Shown here piece by piece: positions 17,261-26,586 of a stretch of DNA of 64,000 nucleotides. Under the pieces are notes generated by a model. It was given only the letters and a program-made list of their open reading frames with translations, did not search any database and was not told the origin of the DNA. Where the stretch lies: the NCBI RefSeq assembly GCF_025377685.1, contig NZ_JACEHK010000016.1:62001-126000 (forward strand). The letters are read 5' to 3'. This DNA comes from Anaerobacillus sp. CMMVII (GTDB lineage: Bacteria; Bacillota; Bacilli; Bacillales; Anaerobacillaceae). Made by a program: the position numbers and the translations under genes. Each line of letters opens with the position of its first letter. Position 1 is the stretch's first letter.

Positions 17261-17529
17261 AGGAAGAGTCTAAAAAGAAGCATGCAGTGGCACTGTCATA
17301 TACGTCTACCATTGACCGTGCTCCAAAGGTTTTGGCCAAAGGAAAAGGCTTTATAGCTGAGGAGCTAATTAAAGAAGCCCTTCAACATAACATTCCTATT
17401 CAACAAGACGCTAGTCTTGTAGGACTACTAAGTCAATTAGAAATCAATGAAGCCATTCCTCAAGAATTGTATGAAGTTGTTGCTGAAATTTTTGCTTTTA
17501 TTTACCGGGTTGATAAACATCATGAATAA
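17257..17529 (+). CDS. ylqH: YlqH: stand-alone FlhB C-terminal (cytoplasmic) domain-like protein
   Basis: A 90-residue protein homologous to the part of FlhB that follows its NPTH self-cleavage site. KKHAVALSYTSTIDRAPKV and AKGKGFIAEELIKEA align with THFAIALKYDG...APVVIAKGVDFIAQKIKGIA in the FlhB of this window, and QELYEVVAEIFAFIYRV aligns with the FlhB end. The membrane domain and the NPTH motif itself are absent, so it resembles pre-processed FlhB. Four-base overlap with ylqG makes a cassette. Homologues in other phyla (FlhB2/FlhX type) have been reported to replace the cleaved FlhB fragment; whether that holds here is inference. Confidence 0.85.
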   Translation: MKEESKKKHAVALSYTSTIDRAPKVLAKGKGFIAEELIKEALQHNIPIQQDASLVGLLSQLEINEAIPQELYEVVAEIFAFIYRVDKHHE

Positions 17530-17625
17530 AATAGTTGAAAAAATACAAACACCAATCGTAAAACTATGCACTTTGGGAATGCTATACCTAAAATGTAGTA
17601 GTTCATCGAAAGAGGTGTTTTTTCT

Positions 17626-17823
17626 ATGGAGATATTTCACTTGCAACATTACTTACACCACTTTTCAAGTGAGGAAATTGCCGAAGAGTTTGGAATCGCG
17701 CGTCCGGTAGTTGAAAAAGAAATCATCACAGCAATTGGAAAAAGTCAAAAAGCTAGTAAAGAGGGTGAAGAGAGTGAAAAAAGAAAGAAACTTCAATCCA
17801 AACCCACCCACTCCTCTCGATAA
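17626..17823 (+). CDS. Small helix-turn-helix-like protein, unknown
   Basis: A 65-codon reading frame with a good ribosome binding site (AGAGGTG at 17611-17617, 9 bases before ATG 17626). Residues 14-37 (FSSEEIAEEFGIARPVVEKEI) have the spacing of a helix-turn-helix; the C-terminal half is charged (KEGEESEKRKK). It overlaps the next small ORF by 50 bases in another frame. It is not recognised as a known family. It follows ylqH after a 96-base gap and no terminator is seen between, so it may belong to the ylqG-ylqH transcript. Confidence 0.5.
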   Translation: MEIFHLQHYLHHFSSEEIAEEFGIARPVVEKEIITAIGKSQKASKEGEESEKRKKLQSKPTHSSR

Positions 17824-18040
17824 TTGGAGTGTTGAGTTGGATCCAGCAATTATGTCAGGGGATCATTGGGCTCAAGAAGAGAACTCCCCATTAGAACAGT
17901 TGAATTTCTGGGAAAATGGCGATTGTGAGGAAGTAAGCACAAAAAAAGAACATCCCTATCAAATGTTTATGCATCCAACGATGAATGTTAGTTATGGAAA
18001 CATTAAAAGAGACACAGAAAAGAAAGATAAAAATAAGTGA
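17774..18040 (+). CDS. Small hydrophilic protein, unknown
   Basis: An 88-residue frame from GTG 17774, placed 8 bases after GAGGG. The open frame extends upstream to 17711, but the added part is Lys-rich and lacks a ribosome binding site. The protein has NPNPPTPLDNWSVELDPAIM and MFMHPTMNVSYGNI, with many Asp, Glu and Trp residues. It has no membrane segment and matches no family I know. It overlaps the helix-turn-helix ORF and ends 31 bases before a strong terminator, supporting a real transcript end. Coding status is likely but unproven. Confidence 0.5.
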   Translation: MKKERNFNPNPPTPLDNWSVELDPAIMSGDHWAQEENSPLEQLNFWENGDCEEVSTKKEHPYQMFMHPTMNVSYGNIKRDTEKKDKNK

Positions 18041-18071
18041 TCGATAAAAAGTTGATCGCAAAAGTAGTCAT

Positions 18072-18104
18072 AAAAAAGCAGATAGCACCAAATCTGCTTT
18101 TTTG
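18072..18104 (+). terminator. Rho-independent terminator after the ylqGH cassette
   Basis: AAAAAAGCAGAT (18072-18083) pairs with ATCTGCTTTTTT around a 7-9 base loop and ends in the T-run. It closes the ylqG-ylqH-small ORF group. Confidence 0.9.
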
Positions 18105-18513
18105 TTTCGTAAACTTATAATTCTAAAATAAATTGTTAGAAACTCTAACTTTCCATGTAAATCAAGAAATGCATTGGTTAACAATCGATATTATTAATTA
18201 AAAGCAACAATTAATTTAGTGCCACGAGTAATTGCAGGAGTAAGGTTCACGAAAAGAAGTTAAAACAAAAACAAGTTGAACGGATAGTTAATTAGTGCAC
18301 ACTACTAATTTCTAATGTATAATAAAATTGCAATGCTATTTTATTAAAATTTTCGTAACTTTTCAAAAAAGTAAAGGATTTTTTGATAGTAGTGTTGAAT
18401 AAAATAAGTTGTGAGTAATCTAAGTATAATTAGATTATTTGTTTCTCATACCAACTGAGCGTTTAGTCGATGAGAAACACTATTATGAATTGCATTTGAT
18501 AGGAGGATGGACG
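18105..18513 (+). repeat. 409-base gap before sucC with reversed family 1 fragment
   Basis: No gene is seen. Bases 18201-18260 (AAAGCAACAA, GTGCCACGAGTAATTGCAGGAG, GTTCACGAAAAG in pieces) are a degenerate reverse-orientation fragment of the family 1 repeat (compare GCTCCTGCGATTACTCGTCGCAC at 14629). TATAAT occurs at 18318-18323 and 18425-18430 but neither has a convincing -35 at 16-18 bases, so the sucC promoter is not resolved. Confidence 0.55.
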
Positions 18514-19673
18514 ATGAATATCCACGAGTATCAAGGTAAAGAAATCCTGCGAAAGTACGGTGTAAGCGTACCAAACGGGAAAGTTGCATTTACAGTTGAT
18601 GAAGCAGTTGAAGCTGCTAAAGAGCTTGGTTCAAATGTTACTGTTGTAAAGGCACAAATCCATGCAGGTGGAAGAGGAAAAGCAGGTGGAGTTAAGGTTG
18701 CCAAAGGTCTTGATGAGGTACGTACATACGCTAGCGAAATTTTAGGTAAAACGTTAGTTACTCACCAAACAGGTCCTCAAGGTAAAGAAGTTAAGCGTTT
18801 ACTTATCGAAGAAGGCTGTGACATTAAAAAAGAGTATTACATAGGATTAGTGCTAGACCGTGCTACTTCTCGTGTTGTAATGATGGCTTCTGAAGAAGGT
18901 GGAACTGAAATTGAGGAAGTTGCTGAAAAAACACCTGAGAAGATATTTAAAGAAGTAGTAGATCCGGTTGTAGGATTACAAGGGTTCCAAGCAAGAAGAT
19001 TAGCTTTTAATATAAATATCCCTAAAGAACTAGTTGGTCAAGCTGTAAAGTTTATGATGGGTCTTTATACTGTATTTGTTGATAAAGATTGTTCAATTGC
19101 AGAAATTAATCCATTAGTTACAACAGGTGACGGCCGTGTCATGGCATTAGATGCAAAGTTTAATTTTGATTCAAATGCGCTTTATCGACATAAGGATATT
19201 GTCGAATATCGCGATTTAGATGAAGAGGATGCTAAAGAAATCGAAGCATCAAAATATGACTTAAGTTACATCTCTTTAGAAGGTAATATCGGCTGTATGG
19301 TTAATGGTGCAGGTCTTGCTATGGCTACGATGGACATCATTAAGCATTACAGTGGTGATCCGGCTAACTTCCTTGATGTAGGGGGCGGTGCTACTGCTGA
19401 GAAAGTTACAGAAGCATTCAAAATCATTCTTTCTGATGAAAATGTTAAAGGAATCTTCGTTAATATTTTGGCGGAATTATGAAATGTGATGTAATTGCTG
19501 AAGGTGTAGTTGAAGCAACGAAGCAAGTAGGCTTAAGCTTGCCATTAGTAGTTCGTCTTGAAGGCACAAATGTTGAATTAGGAAAGAAAATTTTAGATGA
19601 ATCTGGATTAAATATTACTTCTGCTGATTCGATGGCTGATGGGGCAGAAAAGATCGTATCTCTAGTGAAATAG
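18514..19673 (+). CDS. sucC: Succinyl-CoA synthetase beta subunit (frameshifted in this sequence)
   Basis: With SucD it converts succinyl-CoA, ADP (or GDP) and phosphate to succinate, CoA and nucleoside triphosphate in the TCA cycle. ATG 18514 follows AGGAGGATGG and reads [17 protein letters not shown]. An ATP-grasp domain covers the N-terminal 240 residues ([21 protein letters not shown]), and the C-terminal CoA-ligase part has [11 protein letters not shown] and DVGGGAT. At 19466-19469 a run of four T should be five: the first frame stops after VNILAEL, while one added T gives [17 protein letters not shown], the conserved sequence, and runs to 19673. The corrected length is 386 residues, normal for the family. 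A sequence error is likely. Confidence 0.94.
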
Positions 19674-19690
19674 AAGGGCGGGAGAAGAAT

Positions 19691-20596
19691 ATGAGTATCC
19701 TAATAAATAAAGATACAAAAGTAATCGTACAAGGAATTACAGGAGCAACAGGACTTTTTCATACAAAACAGGCAGTAGAGTACGGAACAAATATTGTCGG
19801 TGGTGTTACACCAGGTAAAGGTGGAACTGAAATCGAAGGAATTCCAGTGTTTAATACAGTCGAAGATGCTGTAAAAGCTACTGGTGCAAATGCATCTGTT
19901 GTTTATGTACCGCCAGCATTTGCCGCTGACGCAATTATGGAGGCTGTAGATGCAAATTTAGACTTAGTTATTTGTATCACTGAAGGTATTCCAGTGTTAG
20001 ATATGGTAAAGGTTAAGCGTTATATGGAAGGTAAGGAAACACGCTTAATTGGACCAAACTGTCCTGGAGTAATTACTCCTGAAGAATGTAAAATTGGTAT
20101 TATGCCTGGTTACATTCATAAAAAAGGACACGTAGGTGTTGTTTCTCGTTCAGGGACGCTAACATACGAAGCGGTTCATCAGTTATCAACTAGAGGAATT
20201 GGTCAATCAACTGCTGTTGGTATTGGTGGAGACCCAGTGAATGGCACGAACTTTATTGATGTATTAAATTTATTTAATGAAGATGAAGATACGTACGCTG
20301 TAATTATGATTGGTGAAATCGGCGGAACAGCTGAAGAAGAAGCTGCTGAATGGATTAAAGCTAATATGAAAAAGCCTGTTGTAGGCTTTATTGGTGGTCA
20401 AACTGCACCTCCAGGAAAAAGGATGGGGCATGCTGGTGCGATAATTTCAGGAGGTAAGGGGACTGCAGCTGAAAAGATTAAAACTCTTGAGAGTTGTGGT
20501 GTGAAAGTAGCTCCAACACCTGCTGTTATGGGCGAAACATTAGTAGCAGCTTTAGTAGAAAACAACTTGTTAGAAAAATGTATCACTCATAAGTAA
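19691..20596 (+). CDS. sucD: Succinyl-CoA synthetase alpha subunit
   Basis: Carries the phosphohistidine intermediate and binds CoA. The 301-residue protein has the N-terminal CoA-binding fold ([20 protein letters not shown]), GPNCPGVI, and the active-site segment [10 protein letters not shown] whose His is phosphorylated. The start follows GGGCGGGAG and lies 17 bases after sucC, so the subunits are co-transcribed. A terminator follows. Confidence 0.98.
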   Translation: MSILINKDTKVIVQGITGATGLFHTKQAVEYGTNIVGGVTPGKGGTEIEGIPVFNTVEDAVKATGANASVVYVPPAFAADAIMEAVDANLDLVICITEGIPVLDMVKVKRYMEGKETRLIGPNCPGVITPEECKIGIMPGYIHKKGHVGVVSRSGTLTYEAVHQLSTRGIGQSTAVGIGGDPVNGTNFIDVLNLFNEDEDTYAVIMIGEIGGTAEEEAAEWIKANMKKPVVGFIGGQTAPPGKRMGHAGAIISGGKGTAAEKIKTLESCGVKVAPTPAVMGETLVAALVENNLLEKCITHK

Positions 20597-20603
20597 TAAT
20601 TAT

Positions 20604-20637
20604 TGGCGGCTCCTAAGGGGGTCGTCTATTTTTTTTA
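20604..20637 (+). terminator. Rho-independent terminator of sucCD
   Basis: GGCGGCTCC pairs with GGGGGTCGTC around TAA (with G-U pairs) and is followed by TATTTTTTTT, 8 bases after the sucD stop. Confidence 0.85.
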
Positions 20638-20703
20638 GGATTAAGGCTATATTATTTTGCTGAAATTGTTAGGATACTTCATACTGACGAAGGAGAAATG
20701 AAG

Positions 20704-21563
20704 ATGAATAAAAGAGAGAGACTTATCCTATTACATGGGTGTAGAGGTGTCACCTGGGTATTACTAAAGAAATTCTTAGAATTTGATCCAACACTAAAGA
20801 AAGTAATTAATTTAGAAAAAGAGGAACTTAGGCAGCGTTTCTCTATGAAATCCAATCAAATTGATCATTTTTTAGAAGATCTAAAAAGTTTGGAACATAT
20901 TGTTGAATATTATCGGAAGAATCAAATTGAAGTAGTTACTATTTTCGACAAATGCTACCCATATTTATTGAAACAAATCTATGATCCTCCATGGGTTTTA
21001 TATTGTAAAGGCGATTTATCTCTTTTTTTAGAACAAGATAAACTTAGTGTTATTGGAACGAGAGATCCATCTCGTAATGGACTAGTAAGCTTAGAGAAAA
21101 TTTTATCACCATTAATACAAGCAAATTGGATTATTGTAAGTGGCTTGGCTGTCGGAATTGATGGGAGAGCGCACATGCTTACCATAGAAAAAGGTGGTCG
21201 AACGATCGCTGTATTAGGGTCAGGTTTTAATTATATTTACCCCCAATGTCACCAAAAACTAGCCTCAAAAATTGCAAAAGATCATTTGCTTATTTCTGAA
21301 TTCCCCCAAATCGACAACCACAAAAGTGGAACTTTCCAATGAGAAATCGAATTATTAGCGGTCTAACAAAGGGTACTTTAATTGTTGAAGCGAAATCTAG
21401 AAGTGGCTCTTTAATAACTGCAGACCTTGCCTTACAACAAGGAAGAGAAATATTTGCTGTACCTGGTTCTATATTAGATGAACAAACAGAAGGAACGCAT
21501 TGGTTAATACAGCAAGGAGCAAAGTTGACAAAATGTAGTAATGATGTTTTAAATGAACTGTAA
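20704..21563 (+). CDS. dprA: DNA processing protein DprA/Smf (frameshifted in this sequence)
   Basis: Binds incoming single-stranded DNA and loads RecA during natural transformation. ATG 20704 is used because AGGAG (20691-20695) is too close to the alternative ATG at 20698. The Rossmann-like core has SVIGTRDPSRNG, IVSGLAVGIDGRAH and AVLGSGFNYIYP. At a run of four A (21322-21325) one base is missing: the frame ends at HKSGTFQ, while one added A gives KWNFPMRNRIISGLTKGTL, the conserved core, and continues to 21563. The corrected length is 286 residues. topA follows, the usual Bacillus order. The break is probably a sequence error; if real, transformation would be affected. Confidence 0.92.
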
Positions 21564-21696
21564 CAGAGTATAATAACAGTAAAATGTGTAAAAAAATTAA
21601 AATGATTAAAATTTTTCTAAAATTGGAAAAAAGTGATATTACGAACGTTTTTGCCAATTTTTAAAGTGTAAATTTGAGAAGTATTCATAATTTTGT

Positions 21697-21725
21697 TTGA
21701 CAAATAGCAAAATAGTGGTTAATAA
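21697..21725 (+). promoter_or_regulatory. Candidate promoter of topA
   Basis: A perfect TTGACA at 21697-21702 is followed after 17 bases by TAATAA (21720-21725), a weak -10. It lies 47 bases before topA in a 208-base A/T-rich gap that otherwise shows nothing. Confidence 0.5.
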
Positions 21726-21771
21726 TAGGGAAGATTTTAAAAATACCTCTTAAAGGGGGAGGAAACATAAA

Positions 21772-23841
21772 ATGGCAGATTACTTAGTGATCGTTGAATC
21801 TCCCGCTAAAGCAAAAACAATTGGAAAGTATTTAGGGAAAAAATACATTGTTAAAGCTTCAATGGGACATGTCATTGATCTACCGAAAAGTCAAATGGGT
21901 GTAGATATTGAAGATAATTATCATCCTAAATATATTACGATCCGTGGCAAAGGGCCGATCTTGAAGGATTTAAAAGCAGCTGCAAAGAAAGTTAAGAAAA
22001 TTTACTTAGCAGCTGACCCTGACCGCGAAGGAGAAGCAATTGCTTGGCACTTAGCACACAGTTTAAAAATTGATGAAAAATCAGACTGTCGAGTAGTTTT
22101 CAACGAAATAACAAAACAAGCAATAAAAGATGCTTTTAAGACCCCAAGACCAATAAACATGGATTTAGTTGATGCACAACAAGCAAGACGAGTTCTTGAC
22201 CGTCTCGTTGGGTACAATATAAGTCCTTTATTATGGAAGAAAGTAAAAAAAGGTTTAAGTGCTGGTAGGGTTCAATCTGTTGCCGTCAAAATGATTATCG
22301 ACAGAGAGCGAGAAGTACAATCGTTCATACCAGAAGAATATTGGTCAATTGTCGCGAACTTTAATACTGAAAAAGAAAGCTTCGAAGCAAAGTTTTATGG
22401 CGTAGATGACAAAAAGACGGAATTGAAATCTGAAGAAGACGTTCAAAATATTTTAGGGAAACTTCAGAATTCGTATGTCGTTGAAAGTGTGAAGAAAAAA
22501 GAAAGAAAACGAAACCCGGTATTGCCATTTACGACATCTTCGTTACAGCAAGAGGCTGCAAGAAAATTAAATTTTCGAGCAAAGAAAACGATGATGATTG
22601 CCCAACAACTCTATGAAGGAATTGATATTGGTAAAGAAGGTACTGTTGGTTTAATTACATATATGAGAACAGATTCAACGAGAGTTTCCGAAGTCGCTCA
22701 GCAAGAAGCGAGTGAATATATTCAAACTCATTACGGGGCAGATTACCTTGCTACTGATAAAAAGCAAGCAAAAAAAGATAAAAAATCTCAAGATGCTCAT
22801 GAAGCTATCCGGCCAACATCAATCTTTAAAGACCCGAAATTTTTAAAGAACTATTTGAGTAGGGACCAGCTACGTCTATATAAACTTATCTGGGAACGCT
22901 TACTAGCTAGTCAAATGGCACCAGCTATTATGGATACTATGAGTGTTGATATTATTAACAATGGTGTTATTTTTAGAGCTACAGGTTCAAAAATTAAATT
23001 TCCTGGTTTTATGAAAGTATATATTGAAGGAAATGATGATGGAAAAAAAGAAGAAGATCGTCTATTACCACATTTAGAGGAAGGTATGTCAGTTTCAAAA
23101 GAAGCGATTGAGCCTAATCAACACTTTACTCAGCCGCCTCCTCGTTATACCGAAGCTAGATTAGTTAAAACTCTAGAAGAGCTTGGAATAGGTAGACCTT
23201 CGACATTTGCACCAACATTAGATACGATCCAACGCCGTGGCTATGTGGCCCTTGAGGACAAACGGTTTATTCCAACCGAATTAGGTGAAATCGTTCTTCA
23301 GTTGATTAATGAATTTTTCCCGGAGATATTAGATGTTGAATTTACGGCAAAAATGGAAAGTGATCTTGATGCTATTGAAGAAGGACAGACAAAATGGATC
23401 AGCATTATCGATCATTTTTATAAAGGATTTGAAAAAAATCTAAAAATAGCTGAAGAAGAAATGAAAGAAGTCGAAATCAAAGATGAACCTGCTGGGGAAG
23501 ATTGTGAGCACTGTGGTCATGGAATGGTCTATAAAATGGGACGATACGGCAAGTTTATGGCCTGCTCTAACTTTCCAGATTGTCGCAACACAAAAGCTAT
23601 AGTCAAAGATATAGGCGTGAAATGTCCGAGTTGTAACGAAGGTAATATTGTCGAGAGAAAAAGTAAAAAACGCCGAACATTTTTCGGATGTGATCGGTAT
23701 CCAAGCTGTGAATTTATCTCTTGGGATAAGCCAATTGCTAGACCATGTCCAAAGTGTAATGAAATGTTGGTTGAGAAGAAAACCAAAAAAGGTGTTAACG
23801 TACAATGTACAAAATGTGATTACGAAGAAGAAACAAATTAA
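21772..23841 (+). CDS. topA: DNA topoisomerase I
   Basis: Type IA topoisomerase that relaxes negative supercoils. The 689-residue protein has a Toprim domain at the N-terminus ([13 protein letters not shown], and the metal site DPDREGEAI at 83-91), the active-site Tyr297 in [13 protein letters not shown], and DAHEAIRPT. The C-terminal 120 residues hold three four-cysteine zinc motifs (CEHCG...CSNFPDC, CPSCN...CDRYPSC, CPKCN...CTKC), as in Bacillus TopA. It starts at ATG behind GGGGGAGG. It lies upstream of trmFO. Confidence 0.98.
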   Translation: MADYLVIVESPAKAKTIGKYLGKKYIVKASMGHVIDLPKSQMGVDIEDNYHPKYITIRGKGPILKDLKAAAKKVKKIYLAADPDREGEAIAWHLAHSLKIDEKSDCRVVFNEITKQAIKDAFKTPRPINMDLVDAQQARRVLDRLVGYNISPLLWKKVKKGLSAGRVQSVAVKMIIDREREVQSFIPEEYWSIVANFNTEKESFEAKFYGVDDKKTELKSEEDVQNILGKLQNSYVVESVKKKERKRNPVLPFTTSSLQQEAARKLNFRAKKTMMIAQQLYEGIDIGKEGTVGLITYMRTDSTRVSEVAQQEASEYIQTHYGADYLATDKKQAKKDKKSQDAHEAIRPTSIFKDPKFLKNYLSRDQLRLYKLIWERLLASQMAPAIMDTMSVDIINNGVIFRATGSKIKFPGFMKVYIEGNDDGKKEEDRLLPHLEEGMSVSKEAIEPNQHFTQPPPRYTEARLVKTLEELGIGRPSTFAPTLDTIQRRGYVALEDKRFIPTELGEIVLQLINEFFPEILDVEFTAKMESDLDAIEEGQTKWISIIDHFYKGFEKNLKIAEEEMKEVEIKDEPAGEDCEHCGHGMVYKMGRYGKFMACSNFPDCRNTKAIVKDIGVKCPSCNEGNIVERKSKKRRTFFGCDRYPSCEFISWDKPIARPCPKCNEMLVEKKTKKGVNVQCTKCDYEEETN

Positions 23842-23868
23842 AACTTTTTTGAATTAGAAAAGTGTCTT

Positions 23869-23901
23869 GAAGCAAGGTGCTGAGTTAGCAGCACTTGCTT
23901 C
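23869..23901 (+). promoter_or_regulatory. Strong hairpin just upstream of the trmFO ribosome binding site
   Basis: GAAGCAAGGTGCTG (23869-23882) faces CAGCACTTGCTTC (23889-23901) across a 6-base loop, then GCAGTTTTCTT. It ends 15 bases before the GGAGG of trmFO. The T-run is short, so it may be a weak terminator of topA or a leader hairpin affecting trmFO translation. Confidence 0.6.
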
Positions 23902-23927
23902 GCAGTTTTCTTATTGGAGGAATTATT

Positions 23928-25235
23928 TTGACTGAAATTAAAATAAATGTTATTGGTGCAGGTTTAGCTGGAAGTGAAGCTGCTTGGCAAATTGCTAAGC
24001 AAGGGATACCAGTGAAGCTATATGAAATGAGACCGGTGAAACAAACCCCTGCACACCATACAGATAAATTTGCCGAACTTGTCTGTAGTAATTCATTGAG
24101 GTCGAATGCCCTATCAAATGCGGTAGGAGTATTGAAAGAAGAAATGAGACAGTTAAATTCTGTTATTATTGGTTCTGCGGACGATTGTGCAGTTCCGGCT
24201 GGTGGGGCCTTGGCAGTCGATCGTCATGAATTTGCAGCTACTGTAACTGACCGAGTGAAAAATCACCCTTTAGTTGAAGTCATTACGGAAGAAGTAACTG
24301 AAATTCCAGAGGGTCCAACGGTAATCGCATCAGGACCGCTAACCTCTGAGAAACTATCCCAACAACTAAAGGAACTTACGGGCCAAGATTATTTGTACTT
24401 TTATGATGCTGCGGCTCCAATTTTAGAAGTTGATAGTATTGATCGAGATAAGGTATATTTAAAGTCGCGTTATGACAAAGGCGAAGCTGCCTATTTAAAT
24501 TGTCCGATGACTGAAGGAGAATTTGATCGTTTTTACGAGGCGTTAATTTCCGCTGAAACTGTCCCATTAAAAGAATTCGAGAAAGAAATATTTTTCGAAG
24601 GCTGTATGCCGATTGAAGTTTTAGCAAAAAGGGGCAAGAAAACTTTATTGTTTGGTCCAATGAAGCCTGTAGGCCTAGAAGACCCGAAAACTGGAAAACG
24701 TCCTTTTGCAGTTGTTCAATTACGACAGGATAATCAAACAGGAACTCTGTATAATATTGTAGGATTTCAAACTCACTTAAAGTGGGGACCACAAAAAGAA
24801 GTTCTGCAGTTAATTCCAGGTCTTGAACAGGTTGAGATCGTTCGGTATGGAGTTATGCATCGAAACACCTTTATAAATTCACCTAAATTACTCTTACCAA
24901 CGTACCAATATCGAGGTAGAGAGGACCTTTTCTTCGCTGGACAAATAACTGGAGTAGAAGGTTATGTAGAATCTGCAGCTGCGGGTCTTTTAGCAGGATT
25001 AAATGCCGCAAGATATGTTCAAGGGAAAGAGTTAGTCATATTTCCAGAAGAGACGGTTCTTGGCAGCATGGCTAATTATATTACTACTGCTAACGAAAAA
25101 AACTTTCAGCCGATGAATGCAAACTTTGGATTGTTACCACCGATTGAGCCACGTATTAAAAGTAAAAAAGAGCGTTATGAATTGTTAGCTACACGCGCCA
25201 TTGACACAATTCAGAATTTTGTGAAAAAATTGTAA
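23928..25235 (+). CDS. trmFO: Methylenetetrahydrofolate-tRNA-(uracil54-C5)-methyltransferase TrmFO
   Basis: Flavoenzyme that makes ribothymidine at tRNA position 54 using methylenetetrahydrofolate and FAD. The TTG at 23928 is selected: GGAGG (23916-23920) lies 7 bases upstream, and it gives 435 residues, the B. subtilis length. The N-terminus has the FAD motif [11 protein letters not shown] (10-20), followed by the conserved [12 protein letters not shown], and the C-terminal [19 protein letters not shown] is typical of the GidA/TrmFO class. It lies between topA and the xerC remnant, the standard order. Confidence 0.97.
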   Translation: MTEIKINVIGAGLAGSEAAWQIAKQGIPVKLYEMRPVKQTPAHHTDKFAELVCSNSLRSNALSNAVGVLKEEMRQLNSVIIGSADDCAVPAGGALAVDRHEFAATVTDRVKNHPLVEVITEEVTEIPEGPTVIASGPLTSEKLSQQLKELTGQDYLYFYDAAAPILEVDSIDRDKVYLKSRYDKGEAAYLNCPMTEGEFDRFYEALISAETVPLKEFEKEIFFEGCMPIEVLAKRGKKTLLFGPMKPVGLEDPKTGKRPFAVVQLRQDNQTGTLYNIVGFQTHLKWGPQKEVLQLIPGLEQVEIVRYGVMHRNTFINSPKLLLPTYQYRGREDLFFAGQITGVEGYVESAAAGLLAGLNAARYVQGKELVIFPEETVLGSMANYITTANEKNFQPMNANFGLLPPIEPRIKSKKERYELLATRAIDTIQNFVKKL

Positions 25236-25241
25236 ATTCTC

Positions 25242-25270
25242 TTGCGTCACTCCTAAAACTGTGGTACTAT
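25242..25270 (+). promoter_or_regulatory. Candidate promoter of the xerC-hslVU-codY operon
   Basis: TTGCGT (25242-25247) and TACTAT (25265-25270) are separated by 17 bases, seven bases after the trmFO stop. The B. subtilis cod operon has a promoter at the equivalent place. Confidence 0.5.
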
Positions 25271-25302
25271 TTAGAGGCTCTAGTTGAGGTGAGAACAGCA
25301 AT

Positions 25303-26202
25303 ATGTCCTATATGGTAATGGAAATAGAAACGTTTATACGTTTTTTGCAGGTGGAGAAAAATTATTCAACCCATACTGTCTACAATTACAAAAAAGGTAT
25401 CGAGCATTTCTCATCTTTCATGAAGCAGCATAGCATAACTAGTTACGCTGCTGTTTCTTATGTATTTGTGAGGCTTTATTTAACTGAGTTGTATGCTTTA
25501 GAATTGGAAAGAAAAACGGTTGCACGGAAAATTTCTAGTTTAAGAATTTTCTGCAAATTCTGAATGGGTGAAGAAGTTAGTACGGCAAATCCGTTTGCGA
25601 TTGCAACTATTCCTAAACAAGAAACGAGATTACCGACTTTTTTGTATAAAGATGAATTACAGTAGCTATTTACTATTGCTGATATAAATACTCCCTTAGG
25701 TCAACGGGATCAAGCCTTATTAGAATTGTTGTATGGTACTGGAATTCGAGGTACAGAGTGCTGTAACCTCAGACTGCAAGATCTAGATTTTCAAATCGGA
25801 ACGATATCGGTATTAGGTAAAGGTCGTATAGAGCGGAATATTCCAGTTGGGAGCTATGCGCTCGATGCAATACATACGTATATAAATGGTAGAAAGAAAC
25901 TGTTATATGGGATTCAGGATAAAGATGAAAATGCTCTTTTTTAAAACTACCGTGGTACGAAGTTATCGCGAAGTGGTGTTAGGAGAATATTAGAAGAGCT
26001 AGTGAAAATAACTACAACTTCTGTCCATATTAGTCCCATGTACTAACGCATACCTTTGCAACTCATAGTCAATGAAGGTGCAGATATGCGTAGTGTGCAA
26101 GAGTTGTTAGGTCACTCTCATCTTTCTTCGACTCAAATTTATACACATGTAAAAAAGGAACATTTAAAGCAGGTGTATAGTAGCTTTCACCCTAGAGCAT
26201 GA
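25303..26202 (+). pseudogene. xerC: Degenerate tyrosine recombinase XerC (CodV)
   Basis: XerC/CodV resolves chromosome dimers at dif together with XerD. The frame opens MSYMVMEIETFIRFLQVEKN and is clearly XerC-like, but it is broken several times: TGA at 25561-25563, TAG at 25663-25665, a shift near 25936-25944 (ALFLNYRGT is restored in another frame) and two more shifts between about 26035 and 26075. The conserved HxLRH box reads VLTHTF when frames are joined, so the second catalytic Arg appears lost. The region around the active Tyr (SSTQIYTHV) and the end HPRA are preserved. Unlike the other broken genes here it has point stops and a lost catalytic residue, so this is genuine decay. Confidence 0.88.
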
Positions 26203-26586
26203 TTTTTACAGAGTTAGAAATTCAAGCGTTTTTAGTGTTAGTTAAAAAGACAAACCATTAATTCGGGTACTAGATGACTTGTAACGAGTTGATTTTTAGA
26301 GAAAAGAGTACGTTGTTTGTACTTGTACTTTTCTTGAAAATTAAGAAAGTATATGCATTTTAGTATTTGATGCCTAGCTTCAGGCGCCATCTGCTTCTGC
26401 GGTTACTCGTCGCAAAGGAGCTGACTCAAGGAAGTACTTGGCTCGAGGTCAAATAATCTGCCTTGGAAAAAGGAGTTCGCTTTTTCTTAGACATAAAGAG
26501 AAGTGCGCACTTTTAATCTGACAGAACATTTGCTTGTCGCCGATAGGCGGGCGCCTTGCGCTTTTCTTAATTAAGGAGGGTTAAAA
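26203..26586 (+). repeat. 384-base gap before hslV with full family 2 repeat
   Basis: No gene. AGAAAAGAGTAC and GTACTTTTCT (26299-26333) form a bulged hairpin. From 26352 to 26575 there is a family 2 repeat: TTTTAGTATTTGATGCCTAGC at the left, CTTCAGGCGCC, CTCGAGGTCAAAT, a pairing AAAAAGGAG / CTTTTTCTT interior, and GGGCGCCTTGCGCTTTTCTTA at the right end. Its left part also contains CTGCGGTTACTCGTCGCA, a piece shared with family 1, so the families have recombined. The hslV ribosome binding site AAGGAGG follows directly. Confidence 0.75.

Noticed and set aside
23440-23805. 121-residue minus-strand ORF opposite the topA zinc-finger region
   Set aside because: It lies fully inside topA, has no ribosome binding site or family resemblance, and another shadow ORF overlaps it in a further frame; an antisense shadow of biased codons.
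24376-24792. 138-residue minus-strand ORF inside trmFO
   Set aside because: Entirely within a well-conserved gene on the other strand, with no start signals; a shadow.
26203-26586. Integrated element associated with the xerC remnant
   Set aside because: XerC here is the ordinary chromosomal cod operon gene in its usual place; there are no phage or integrative element genes, and the gap is filled by a dispersed repeat.
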